A stretch of DNA of 64,000 nt from Streptomyces caeruleatus (GCF_001514235.1 NZ_KQ948929.1:600637-664636); one strand, 5' to 3'; shown: positions 52,213-60,913, counted from the stretch's first letter. Numbers and translations are program-made. Notes: generated from the letters alone by a model not told the origin.

Positions 52213-55029
52213 ATGACGTCCGTCCACGAGGGCGACCTCGTCCTCAACGCGCTCGGCCAGATGGGCACGCGCATCGACTGCGCCGGCTTCAACCGCCTCG
52301 ACCTCGAAGGCCCGCAGGTGCTGTGGCTGGTCGCGTCCGGCGCGGTGGACCTGTTCGCGGTCGACGCCGGTCAGCAGGGTCACTGGCACCACCTGGGCCG
52401 CCTGGAGGCGGGCTCGCTGCTGCTCGGCCCGGTCGCGGGACCGCAGCACACGCTGGTGGCCCGCCCGCTCCGGGACTGCGTCGTACACCGGATAGGGCTG
52501 CGCGAGCTCTACCAGCCCGCGAACACGCAGACCTGGTCCTACGACGAGTACGGCAACCCGCAGTACGTGCCGCCGCAGACGAGCCCGCTGGAGTACGCCC
52601 TCGCCCTCGGCGTCGGCCGCAGCCTCTCCATCCTCTTCCAGGCACCGATGGCCACCGAGCGGGCGGCCGAGGTGACGGACGACGACGTCTTCTGGATGCA
52701 GGTGCCGCCCGGCAGCGTGCAGTACGGCTCGCTGTACGGCGCGGAGGCGGCCGCCGACCTGCTGATGGACCCGGCGGTCTGGCAGTCCATGGTCGACCAG
52801 CAGTACCGGTTGCTGACCACGCTGGACCGCTGGATCGAGCAGTTGGAGCGCACGCACGAGACGCGCACGGCGGAGGGCATCAAGGCCGGCGAGGCGGTGC
52901 GTGCCCAGGCCGACCAGACGCTGCTGGCGTCGATCGGCAAGCGCGGCGACAAGCGCACGACGGCCGCCGACGCGGACGCCAGCTACGCGGCCTGCAAGCT
53001 GGTCGCCCAGGCGGCCGGGATCACACTGGCCGAGCCCGCGCAGAGCGGCACCGAGAGCGACCGGCTCGACCCGGTCGAGCGCGTGGCCATCGCGTCGCGG
53101 GTGCGCACCCGGGCCGTACGGCTGGACGGGCGATGGTGGCGGGACAACGTAGGGCCGCTGGTAGGTCACCGGGCGCTGTCCGGTGCGCCGGTCGCGCTGC
53201 TGTGGCGGCGCGGCGGCTATGTGGCCGTGCATCCGGCGACCGGCCGTGAGACGCCGATCGAGAAGGCCAACGCGGAGGAGTTCGAGCCGCGTGCGGTGAT
53301 GTTCTACCGGCCGCTGCCCGACCGTGCGCTGAGCCCGCTGAGGCTGCTGCGGTTCAGCATGCGGGGCACGGGCGGCGATCTGACGAACCTCCTGGTCAGC
53401 GGACTGGTGACGGTGGCGATCGGTGCGCTGGTGCCGATCGCGACCGGCAAGATCCTCGGCGAGTTCGTGCCGAAGGCGCAGACCGGGCTGATCGTGCAGT
53501 TCTGTCTGGCCGTGATGATCAGCAGTGTCGTGGCGGCGGCCTTCATGCTGCTCCAGAACCTGACGATCCTGCGTCTTGAGGGCCGTATCGAGGCCACGCT
53601 GCAACCGGCTCTGTGGGACAGGCTGCTGCGGCTGCCCACGAAGTTCTTCACCGAGCGCTCGACCGGCGAGCTGGCGAGCCAGGCCATGGGCATCAGCGCC
53701 ATCCGCCGGCTGATGGCCGGAGTCGGTCCGGTCGTCGCGTCGTCGGTGACCGTGGGCGCGATGAACCTGGCGCTGCTGTTCTGGTACAGCGTGCCGATGG
53801 CGCTGGCGGCGATCGGCATGCTGGTCGTCATCGCGGGCGTGTTCCTGGGGCTCGGCCTGTGGCAGGTGCGCTGGCAGCGGCGGTTGGTGGTGCTCGGCAA
53901 CAAGCTGAACAACCAGGCGTTCCAGACGCTGCGCGGGCTGCCGAAGCTGCGGGTCGCGGCGGCCGAGAACTACGCGTACGCGGCCTGGGCGGGGCAGTTC
54001 GCGCGCAGCCGTGAGCTCCAGCAGAAGGTGGGGCGCATCAAGAACCTCACCACGGTGATGGGCGCGGTCTATCTGCCGGTGTGCACGCTGCTGATGTTCA
54101 TGCTGCTGGCCGGTCCGGCGCGCGGGACGATGTCGGCGGCGGCGTTCCTCACCTTCAACACCTCGGTGACGATGCTGCTGACCTCGGTCACCCAGCTGAC
54201 CGGTTCGTTCGTGTCGGCGGTGGCCGCGCTGCCGCTGTTCGAGGAGATCAAGCCGGTGCTGGAGGCCACGCCGGAGGTGCGCACGGCGAGCACCCGGCCG
54301 GGCCCGCTGACCGGGGCGATCGAGGCGCGCCGGCTGTCCTTCCGGTACTCCGACGACGGGCCCCTGGTCCTGGACGACGTGTCCTTCGACGTCAGGTCGG
54401 GCGAGTTCGTGGCGATCGTCGGCCCCAGCGGCTGCGGCAAGTCGACGCTGCTCAGGCTGCTGATCGGCTTCGACAAGCCGGTGTCGGGCAGTGTGCTGTA
54501 CGACGGCCAGGACCTGTCGGCGCTGGACCAGTCGGCCGTACGCCGGCAGTGCGGGGTGGTGCTTCAGCACGCCCAGCCGTTCACCGGGTCGATCCTGGAC
54601 GTCATCTGCGGCACCGAGCCGTACACGCCGGAGGAGGCGATGGCGGCGGCCGAGATGGCGGGGCTCGCCGAGGACATCAAGCGGATGCCGATGGGGCTGC
54701 ACACCATCGTCTCGGGCAGCGGCGCGATCTCCGGCGGTCAGCGGCAGCGGCTGATGATCGCCCAGGCGCTGATCCGCCGTCCGCGCATCCTCTTCTTCGA
54801 CGAGGCGACCAGCGCCCTCGACAACGAGACCCAGCGCACGGTCATCGAGTCCACCAAGGCCCTCAACGCCACCCGCGTCGTCATCGCGCACCGCCTGTCC
54901 ACCGTGCTGGACGCCGACCGCGTGATCGTGATGGAGGACGGCAAGGTGGCCCAGCAGGGGCCGCCGGCGCAGCTGCTCGCGGACACGGGCGGGCGCCTCC
55001 ACGAGCTGGTGCGACGCCAGATGGCCTGA
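52213..55029 (+). CDS. Second ABC exporter subunit of the NHLM-type system
   Basis: A 938-residue protein with a long N-terminal region of about 390 residues before the membrane domain. The region shows a cyclic-nucleotide-domain-like start (VDLFAVDAGQQGHWHHLGRL, LEAGSLLLGP) and no C39 catalytic residues. Membrane segments span about 395-640, and the ATPase has GPSGCGKST at 737-745, ISGGQRQR near 840 and ILFFDEATSALD. In NHLM systems this subunit accompanies the C39 exporter, presumably as the other half of a heterodimer. Nothing else in the operon modifies the peptide. A three-copy tandem repeat follows the gene. Confidence 0.93.
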   Translation: MTSVHEGDLVLNALGQMGTRIDCAGFNRLDLEGPQVLWLVASGAVDLFAVDAGQQGHWHHLGRLEAGSLLLGPVAGPQHTLVARPLRDCVVHRIGLRELYQPANTQTWSYDEYGNPQYVPPQTSPLEYALALGVGRSLSILFQAPMATERAAEVTDDDVFWMQVPPGSVQYGSLYGAEAAADLLMDPAVWQSMVDQQYRLLTTLDRWIEQLERTHETRTAEGIKAGEAVRAQADQTLLASIGKRGDKRTTAADADASYAACKLVAQAAGITLAEPAQSGTESDRLDPVERVAIASRVRTRAVRLDGRWWRDNVGPLVGHRALSGAPVALLWRRGGYVAVHPATGRETPIEKANAEEFEPRAVMFYRPLPDRALSPLRLLRFSMRGTGGDLTNLLVSGLVTVAIGALVPIATGKILGEFVPKAQTGLIVQFCLAVMISSVVAAAFMLLQNLTILRLEGRIEATLQPALWDRLLRLPTKFFTERSTGELASQAMGISAIRRLMAGVGPVVASSVTVGAMNLALLFWYSVPMALAAIGMLVVIAGVFLGLGLWQVRWQRRLVVLGNKLNNQAFQTLRGLPKLRVAAAENYAYAAWAGQFARSRELQQKVGRIKNLTTVMGAVYLPVCTLLMFMLLAGPARGTMSAAAFLTFNTSVTMLLTSVTQLTGSFVSAVAALPLFEEIKPVLEATPEVRTASTRPGPLTGAIEARRLSFRYSDDGPLVLDDVSFDVRSGEFVAIVGPSGCGKSTLLRLLIGFDKPVSGSVLYDGQDLSALDQSAVRRQCGVVLQHAQPFTGSILDVICGTEPYTPEEAMAAAEMAGLAEDIKRMPMGLHTIVSGSGAISGGQRQRLMIAQALIRRPRILFFDEATSALDNETQRTVIESTKALNATRVVIAHRLSTVLDADRVIVMEDGKVAQQGPPAQLLADTGGRLHELVRRQMA

Positions 55030-55050
55030 ACCGTCAGACGGATCCGTCAC

Positions 55051-55119
55051 GCCGATCCGACAGGGCGACGCGTCGGGCCGATCCGCAGGGCGACGCGTCG
55101 GGCCGATCCGACAGGCGAC
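55051..55119. repeat. Three-copy tandem repeat between exporter and SRPBCC gene
   Basis: GCCGATCCG occurs at 55051, 55077 and 55102, and the 16-base CAGGGCGACGCGTCGG occurs at 55061 and 55086, giving a 25-26 base unit in two full copies and one partial copy. It lies between convergent stops (55029 and 55123). It may be slippage or a weak terminator. Confidence 0.75.
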
Positions 55120-55122
55120 CCC

Positions 55123-55653
55123 TCAGGCGTCCACGCCCGGGATCGGGGCGCCGGAGGGGAATCCGGCGGCGACATAGCCGTCGTAGAGCCCCTTCCACGG
55201 CGCCTCGGCCCCGGCGTGCGGCCCGTCGAGACGCTCCCCGCGCGCGTGGGCGCCGAGGGCGGTCAGGCAGACGTCCCAGCCGGCGCTGTTGCGGGCTGCG
55301 GTGTTCTCGTCGCCGAGGACGTTGGTGAGGGTGAAGCGGGTACGTCCCTCGTCCAGGGCCTCCAGGTCGAAGTGCAGTTCGTCGCCGCCCCACTCGAAGG
55401 AGAGGTGGCGCGGCTCGTCGACGGCGATGACCCGGCCCGTGGAGTCCGCCATGTTCGGGTCGCCGCCGAACCTGATCGTGCCGCCGGGGCGCAGCTCGAT
55501 CTCGGCGCGGGACGGGAACCAGTGGGCGAGTTCGTCGGCGTCGGTCACGAATCGCCAGACGCGCTCGACGGGGTGGTCGTAGGTACGGCTGAAGCGGACG
55601 GCCGGGCGGCCGTCGTCCAGGGTGAGGTAGGTGCCGGTGAGGTCGGCGGTCAT
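55123..55653 (-). CDS. SRPBCC / AHSA1-like protein
   Basis: A 176-residue START-like helix-grip protein: FSRTYDHPVERVWRFVTDAD, HWFPSRAEIELRPGG and HLSFEWGGDELHFDLEAL follow the AHSA1/CalC pattern. Such proteins bind small hydrophobic ligands or respond to stress and are very often paired with an ArsR regulator. Here the ArsR gene lies immediately upstream on the same strand with its stop at 55659, so the pair is present, but the regulator is truncated. ATG at 55653 is used. Confidence 0.85.
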   Translation of the reverse strand: MTADLTGTYLTLDDGRPAVRFSRTYDHPVERVWRFVTDADELAHWFPSRAEIELRPGGTIRFGGDPNMADSTGRVIAVDEPRHLSFEWGGDELHFDLEALDEGRTRFTLTNVLGDENTAARNSAGWDVCLTALGAHARGERLDGPHAGAEAPWKGLYDGYVAAGFPSGAPIPGVDA

Positions 55654-55658
55654 GGGGA

Positions 55659-55838
55659 TCAGTCCTTCGTGACGGGTTCCTCGGGGTCGTCCTGCCGGAC
55701 CCGTACCAGGCCCGCCTCTCTCAGCACCTTGAGGTGCTTGGAGGTGCCGGGCCGGCTCAGCCCGCATGCCTCCACGATCTCCCCGACGGGCCGGGGCCGC
55801 TCCAGGAGCAGCGCGACGATGGCCCGTCGATCCGGACC
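55659..55838 (-). pseudogene. ArsR-family regulator, 5'-truncated
   Basis: In the frame ending at 55659 the sequence reads PDRRAIVALLLERPRPVGEI, then CGLSRPGTSKHLKVLREAGL and a short tail, the winged-helix core and C-terminus of an ArsR repressor. The normal N-terminus (a start followed by an ALADPTRR-type helix) is missing. Upstream of PDRR the frame goes directly into DNA belonging to the divergent MFS gene, with no start codon. A deletion has joined the two 5' ends. The paired SRPBCC gene is intact. Confidence 0.75.
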
Positions 55839-55859
55839 CGTTTCGAAACGTTGCCGTTT

Positions 55860-57371
55860 CGCGCCCGTGCGGGCGCCGTCGAGGCGCCGCCCGCGGCGGC
55901 CTCGGCGAAGCGGTGGTGGATCCTCGCGATCATCGCCGTCGCGCAGCTGATGGTGGTGCTCGACGCCACGATCGTGAACATCGCCCTGCCCTCGGCCCAG
56001 GCCGACCTCGGCTTCTCCGACGGCAACCGGCTGGGGCCCCCACGCCCTTGAGGCAGTGGGGGAGGATCGTCACCGCCTACGCGCTGGCGTTCGCCTCCCT
56101 GCTGCTGCTCGGCGGCCGGATAGCGGACCTCTTCGGCCGCAAGCCCGCCTTCCTGGTCGGCGTCGTCGGCTTCGCGGGCGCGTCCGTCCTGGGCGGCGCC
56201 TCGACCGGGTTCGAGATGCTGGTCGTCGCGCGCGCCCTGCAGGGTGCCTTCGGCGCGCTGCTCGCCCCCGCCGCGCTCTCGCTGCTCAACACGACGTTCA
56301 CCGACGCCCGTGAGCGGGCCAGGGCGTTCAGCGTCTACCGGCGCCATCGCGGGTGCCGGCGGCGCGGTGGACCTGCTGCTCGGCGGTGTGCTGACCGACG
56401 CCCTGGACTGGCGCTGGACGCTGTACGTCAACGTGCCCATCGCGGCCCTCGCCTTCGTCGGCGGCTGGCTGCTGCTGAGCAACCACCGCGACGCCGCGAA
56501 CTCCAAGCTGGACGTGCCGGGCACGATCCTGGTCGCCTCCGGACTGTTCGCCGTGGTCTACGGCTTCTCCAACGCCGAGACGCACGACTGGGGTTCGCCG
56601 CAGACCTGGGGCTTCCTGCTGGCCGGCGGTGTGCTGCTGGCGGCGTTCGCCTGGTGGCAGACCCGGGCCGCGCACCCGCCGCTGCCCCTGCGGATCCTGC
56701 TCGACCGCGACCGCGCCGCCTCCTTCCTGACCGTGCTGATCACCGGCGCCGGAATGTTCGGCGTGTTCCTCTTCCTGACCTACTACCTCCAGATCAACCG
56801 GGGCTTCAGCCCGACGAAGACCGGGGTCGCGTTCCTGCCGATGGTCGCGGCGCTCATGGTGATGGCGCAGGTCGGCACCACGGTCCTGGTGCCACGGCTC
56901 GGCCCCAAGGTCGTCCTGCCGCTGGGCTTCGCCATCGCCACGGCCGGCATGGCCTGGCTGACCGGGATCGGCATCGGCTCGGACTACACGACCGCGGTGC
57001 TGCCGCAGCTGATCATCGTCGGCATGGGCCTCGGTATGGTCATGCCGCCCGCGATGCAGCTGGCCACCGGCGGAGTGGCGGCCGAGGACGCGGGCGTGGC
57101 CTCCGCGACGGTCAACGCCATGCAGCAGGTGGGCGGTTCGATCGGTACGGCCCTGCTCAACACGCTCGCCGCGAGCGTGGCCACGGACTACCTCGCGGGC
57201 CGGGACGCCACCAGCAAGCTGGTGCGGGCCCAGGCGACGATCGAGAGCTACACCACCGCCTTCTGGTGGTCGGCGGGCTTCTTCGCCGCGGGCGCCCTGA
57301 TCGCCTTCGTCCTCTTCCGCCGCGGGGTGCCGCAGCAGGACGAGTCCGCCGCACCGGTCGTCCACATGTGA
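55860..57371 (+). pseudogene. MFS (DHA2-type) drug transporter broken by an insertion, a frameshift and loss of the start
   Basis: Three frames together spell a 14-helix DHA2 transporter: WWILAIIAVAQLMVVLDATI, then TAYALAFASLLLLGGRIADL, then GAIAGAGGAVDLLLGGVLTD and on to a normal end at 57371. No start codon lies in frame before the first helix. A 23-base insertion after GFSDGNR (56031-56053) contains a hairpin and shifts the frame. A single extra C near 56338 (CTACCGGCGCC for the expected CTACGGCGCC) shifts it back. The rest of the protein is well preserved, so the loss is recent or partly artefactual. Confidence 0.82.
56037..56062. repeat. Small hairpin element inserted in the MFS gene
   Basis: CCCCCAC and GTGGGGG flank GCC-CTTGA-GGC, a nearly perfect 10-bp stem with one bulge. 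The sequence is foreign to the transporter family alignment at this position. It resembles the short GC-rich hairpin repeats seen dispersed in Streptomyces genomes. Confidence 0.6.
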
Positions 57372-57399
57372 CCGACCCGACCGCCTGACCACCGGGTCC

Positions 57400-57435
57400 G
57401 AGGGGCCGCCGTCCACAGGGAGACGGCGGCCCCTC
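57400..57435. terminator. Terminator after the MFS gene
   Basis: A perfect 14-bp stem, GAGGGGCCGCCGTC with its complement, around the 8-base loop CACAGGGA, followed by TTCGCC. It lies 28 bases after the MFS stop. Confidence 0.88.
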
Positions 57436-57527
57436 TTCGCCGTCCGGGTACGGCGCTTGTGTCGCGCGGGGCGGCGCACGGGGGCTGACTCCGTTGGCGG
57501 GACCGGGAAACGGGTACTCGCCGACGT

Positions 57528-58535
57528 ATGCGAATCAGCGTGGTGGATGTGGGGTCGAACACGGTCCGGTTGGTGGTGGCTGACGCGGAGGGAGGGGTGC
57601 CGCTTCCGGTGCACACCGCCAAGTGGCGACTACGGCTGTCGGAACAGGTCAGACCCGGGGAGGCCGTCCCGGAGGAGGCCATCGAGCGGCTGGTCCACGC
57701 GGTCTCCGCGGCGGACCGCACCGCGGTCAGGTGGGGCGCCTCCTCTCCCCTGGCCTTCGCGACGGCCGTGGTGCGCGCCGCCCCGAACCGCCGGGACGTG
57801 CTGCGCGCCGTGCGGACACGGACGGGGGTGCCGCTGTGCACACTGCCGGGCGAGGTCGAGGCCGAGCTGACGTTCCTCGGGGCGCGCCGGTGGATGGGCT
57901 GGCGGTCGGGGCCGCTCGCGCTGCTGGACATCGGCGGCGGCTCGCTCGAAGTGGCCTTCGGACGCGGCCGGTTGCCCGACTTCGTGGCGTCGCTGCCGCT
58001 CGGCGCGGCACGGCTGACCCATGAGTTCTTCGACGGAGAGGACCCGCCGACGACCGCACGGGTACGCGCCATGCGCCGCAAGGTCCGCCACCAACTGCGC
58101 GACGTCGCGGCCCGGATCCGCTGGGAGGGACCGCGCACGGCGGCGGCCACCTCGCGTACGTTCCAGCAGCTGGGCCGGTTGTGCGGAGCCGCGGCGGGAC
58201 GTCACGGGCCGTTCGTGGAGCGGCAGTTGGCGCGCTCGGACCTGCGCGAGGCCGTCGGTCGCCTCTCCCTGCTGCCCGCCGCCGAACGCGCCCTGCTCCC
58301 CGGCATCTCCGCCCCGCGTGCCGCACAGAGCCTGGCCGGCGCGGTGGTCGCGCACACCGCGATGAAGCTGACCGGCCTGCGCGGGGTCACGATCTGCCCG
58401 TGGGCGATCCGCGAAGGGGTCATGCTGCGGCACATCGAGGACGGCACCTCATGGTGGGCGGAGGTATCCCGCATCGAGGAGGAGGTCGCCCCTGCCGAAC
58501 CGGTACCGCTGCGGATCGCGCCCGCGACCAGCTGA
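57528..58535 (+). CDS. Ppx/GppA-family phosphatase
   Basis: A 335-residue protein of the exopolyphosphatase/guanosine pentaphosphatase family. The first phosphate loop VVDVGSNTVRLVVADAEGG is at residues 5-23 and the second, LLDIGGGSLEVAFGRG, near 132-147; a catalytic Glu is expected in LPGEVEAELTFLGARRW. It may hydrolyse polyphosphate or pppGpp. ATG at 57528 has no ribosome site, but GGGTAC lies 11 bases upstream (57512-57517), a stress-sigma-like -10 element, so a leaderless stress transcript is possible; the -35 match is poor. Confidence 0.9.
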   Translation: MRISVVDVGSNTVRLVVADAEGGVPLPVHTAKWRLRLSEQVRPGEAVPEEAIERLVHAVSAADRTAVRWGASSPLAFATAVVRAAPNRRDVLRAVRTRTGVPLCTLPGEVEAELTFLGARRWMGWRSGPLALLDIGGGSLEVAFGRGRLPDFVASLPLGAARLTHEFFDGEDPPTTARVRAMRRKVRHQLRDVAARIRWEGPRTAAATSRTFQQLGRLCGAAAGRHGPFVERQLARSDLREAVGRLSLLPAAERALLPGISAPRAAQSLAGAVVAHTAMKLTGLRGVTICPWAIREGVMLRHIEDGTSWWAEVSRIEEEVAPAEPVPLRIAPATS

Positions 58536-58613
58536 CCGCGACCGACGGCAGGGGGCCGAGCGCGGGCGCCCTGACACATCGCACGACCTGGCCGACGACG
58601 GAAGGAGACACCC

Positions 58614-58796
58614 GTGTCCGACGAGAGGAAGCCGCGGCGGGAACAGCCGGAGACGGCGCTGGAGGAGGCGCTGAAGGAGATGTCGGACGCCGCCCACCGC
58701 ACCGAGGACTCCCCCGAGCGGCGCCGCCGCAGGGGCGAGGCCGGTGAGGCCGTCACCCCGAACACACGCGCCCAGGAGGAGTCCGGGGGCGAGTGA
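58614..58796 (+). CDS. Small hydrophilic protein of unknown function
   Basis: A 60-residue, highly charged and probably disordered protein (ETALEEALKEMSDAAHRTED, then ERRRRRGEAG). The GTG start follows GAAGGAG at good distance and the frame has the expected codon bias. I do not recognise a family. It lies 78 bases after the Ppx/GppA gene and 67 before the next rightward gene, so it may be co-transcribed with both. Confidence 0.65.
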   Translation: MSDERKPRREQPETALEEALKEMSDAAHRTEDSPERRRRRGEAGEAVTPNTRAQEESGGE

Positions 58797-58863
58797 CCGG
58801 GCCCTGCGCTGCCGGGCGGCGCGCCGGGCGGGTGGCCCGGCGCGCCCCGGGTACTCGGCGGCC

Positions 58864-59895
58864 ATGGCACATGACGTCCGAAAGGCACAGGAAGACGAGG
58901 GACCCCGGCTGCCGTCCGCGCGGGGTCCCGTCTCCGCCGCCGTCGAGGACTATCTGCGGGGTGCGGGCCCGCCGCCCCGGAGCCAGGACATCGCGGGCGC
59001 GGCCGTCTACGGCGACGATCTCCAGCTGGCCCTCTACGTCTGCTACGAGCTGCACTACCGCGGCTTCGCCGGCGTGCCCGAGTCCTACGAGTGGGACCCG
59101 GACCTGCTGCGCGTCCGCGCGGCGCTGGAGCACCGCTTCCTGACCGCCCTGCGCGCCGACGTCCCCGCCCACGACAGCGTGGAGGACGCGCTGGCCGACC
59201 TCCTCGTCGAGCCCGTCGACGGCGGCGGCGTCAGCCACTACCTGTCCGCCGAGGGCGAGTTGTGGCAGATACGCGAGTACGCGGTCCAGCGGTCCCTGTA
59301 CCACCTGAAGGAGGCGGACCCGCACGCCTGGGTGCTGCCGAGGCTGTGGGGCAGGGCCAAGGCCGGCATGGCGGCGGTCGAGTTCGACGAGTACGGCGGC
59401 GGCCGCCCCGACCGGGTCCACGCGCGCCTCTTCGCCGACCTGATGACCGACCTCGGCCTGGACACGACGTACGGGCACTATCTCGACGAGGGCACCGCCG
59501 AGGCCCTGGCCACGGTCAATCTGATGTCCCTGCTCGGTCTGCACCGGGCGTTGCGCGGAGCGCTCGTCGGCCACTTCGCGGCGGTCGAGATCACCTCGTC
59601 GCCCGCCTCGCGACGGCTGGCCGAGGCGATGCGCCGCACGGGCGCGGGGCCGGCCGCCGAGCACTTCTACGACGAGCACGTCGAGGCGGACGCGGTGCAC
59701 GAACAGGTCGTACGGCACGAGGTCATCGGCGGCCTGCTCGCCGAGGAGCCGCATCTCGCTGCCGACGTGGCCTTCGGCATCGCCGTCACCGGCCATCTGG
59801 AGGACCGCTTCGCCGACCGGCTGCTCGGCGCCTGGCGTGCGGGACTGACGTCGCTGCACAGGGGGCCGCAGTCCGCAATCCCCCTTATTTCCTGA
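58864..59895 (+). CDS. Iron-containing redox enzyme-like protein (haem-oxygenase-like fold)
   Basis: A 343-residue all-helical protein. YVCYELHYRGF (E62, H64) and VEFDEYGGGRPDRVHARLF, with later AEHFYDEHVEADAVHEQVV, supply Glu/His clusters of the kind that bind a di-iron centre in haem-oxygenase-like diiron proteins. Reaction and substrate are unknown; relatives oxidise amino acids or fatty acids. The first residues are polar, so it is cytosolic. ATG at 58864 is preceded by a weak ribosome site. Its stop is immediately followed by the ATG of the methyltransferase (TGAATG). Confidence 0.82.
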   Translation: MAHDVRKAQEDEGPRLPSARGPVSAAVEDYLRGAGPPPRSQDIAGAAVYGDDLQLALYVCYELHYRGFAGVPESYEWDPDLLRVRAALEHRFLTALRADVPAHDSVEDALADLLVEPVDGGGVSHYLSAEGELWQIREYAVQRSLYHLKEADPHAWVLPRLWGRAKAGMAAVEFDEYGGGRPDRVHARLFADLMTDLGLDTTYGHYLDEGTAEALATVNLMSLLGLHRALRGALVGHFAAVEITSSPASRRLAEAMRRTGAGPAAEHFYDEHVEADAVHEQVVRHEVIGGLLAEEPHLAADVAFGIAVTGHLEDRFADRLLGAWRAGLTSLHRGPQSAIPLIS

Positions 59896-60573
59896 ATGCC
59901 GGGGTACCCGGGGCCGGTGAAAGCTCTGACACCCCCGGGCGTGTACGCCCCCCAGGAAGACACCGAGCTGCTGGTCGGGGCCCTGCGCGAGGAGCCGCTG
60001 CCGGACGGCGCGGCCGTTCTCGACGTGGGCACCGGTTCGGGCGCGCTGGCGATCGAGGCGGCGCGGCGCGGCGGCACGCGGGTGACCGCGGTGGACGTGT
60101 CCTGGCGGGCGGTGTGCGCGGCACGGCTGAACGCCCGGCTGGCCCGGCTCCAGGTGCACATCCGGCAGGGCAACCTCTTCGCCCCGGTCCGCGGGCAGTC
60201 CTTCGACCTCATCCTGGCCAACCCGCCCTATGTGCCCGCGCCCGAGTCGGCTCACGCGCCGCGTGGCGCCGCCCGCGCCTGGGACGCAGGGCGGGACGGG
60301 CGGCTCGTCCTCGACCGAATCTGCCTGGAGGCACCCGGTCTGCTGCGCCCCGGCGGTGTCCTCCTGGTCGTGCACTCAGCCCTGAGCTGTCCCGACCGGA
60401 CGCTGACGCACCTGCGCGGGGCGGGACTGAAGGCGTCCGTGACGCGGCGCCGTGTGATCCCGTTCGGCCCGGTACTGCGCTCGCGCGAGGGCTGGCTGCG
60501 GGAGCGCCGTCTGGTGGCAGCCCGCGATCAGAGGGAAGAGCTGGTGGTCGTCCGTGCCGAACTCCCCGTCTGA
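59896..60573 (+). CDS. HemK-like methyltransferase
   Basis: A 225-residue SAM-dependent methyltransferase. The SAM loop is VLDVGTGSGALAIEAARRGG and the catalytic motif LANPPYVP lies near residues 107-114, the NPPY signature of enzymes that methylate glutamine, adenine or cytosine amides and amines. Length and layout fit HemK2-like proteins without the N-terminal helical domain. The ATG directly follows the stop of the iron-redox gene; GTG at 59917 is an alternative start that better fits family N-termini. It overlaps the CDGSH gene by 20 bases. Confidence 0.87.
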   Translation: MPGYPGPVKALTPPGVYAPQEDTELLVGALREEPLPDGAAVLDVGTGSGALAIEAARRGGTRVTAVDVSWRAVCAARLNARLARLQVHIRQGNLFAPVRGQSFDLILANPPYVPAPESAHAPRGAARAWDAGRDGRLVLDRICLEAPGLLRPGGVLLVVHSALSCPDRTLTHLRGAGLKASVTRRRVIPFGPVLRSREGWLRERRLVAARDQREELVVVRAELPV

Positions 60574-60772
60574 CGAACCGCGCCGGATCAAGGTCCAGCG
60601 CCAGGGCCCCGTCCTGGTGGAGGGGCCGGTCGAGGTGGAGCTGGAGGACGGCACCGTCGTCGCCTCCGACCGCTTCCGCGTCGCCCTGTGCACCTGCCGT
60701 CGCAGCCGTCGCTACCCGTGGTGCGACACCAGCCACCGTGACCGGGCCAAGGACCGCGCCAAGGACCGGTGA
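60554..60772 (+). CDS. CDGSH-type iron-sulfur protein
   Basis: A 72-residue protein. CTCRRSRRYPWCDTSH carries three Cys and one His in the spacing that binds a 2Fe-2S cluster in CDGSH proteins, with Thr in place of the usual Gly. Basic residues dominate the C-terminus (DRAKDRAKDR). It probably carries electrons for, or regulates, a nearby redox enzyme. Translational overlap with the methyltransferase, which directly follows the iron-redox gene, suggests one operon of all three. Confidence 0.88.
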   Translation: MPNSPSDEPRRIKVQRQGPVLVEGPVEVELEDGTVVASDRFRVALCTCRRSRRYPWCDTSHRDRAKDRAKDR

Positions 60773-60789
60773 GTCGATCCCGAGGTGCC

Positions 60790-60816
60790 GGCCAGGCGGC
60801 CCCACTCCGCCTGGCC
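60790..60816. terminator. Terminator after the CDGSH gene
   Basis: GGCCAGGCGG and CCGCCTGGCC form a perfect 10-bp stem with a CCCCACT loop, 17 bases after the stop. It is convergent with the inhibitor gene that ends at 60914. Confidence 0.85.
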
Positions 60817-60913
60817 GACCCCCGGTGCGAGATCGCAAGGGGCCCTCGGCAGTACTCGCACTCCCCATCCGCGAGCCGCTGCCGAACTGCACGGGACCGC
60901 GCGATCCCGGTCC

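Noticed and set aside
54470..55029. Possible fusion of the second ABC exporter with a peptidase
   Set aside because: The N-terminal region lacks the C39 Cys-His-Asp pattern and looks like a cyclic-nucleotide-domain-like and linker region instead.
52198..55050. 950-codon open frame antisense to the second ABC exporter
   Set aside because: The plus-strand frame has intact Walker motifs and family structure; the minus frame reads as His/Arg/Gln-rich nonsense.
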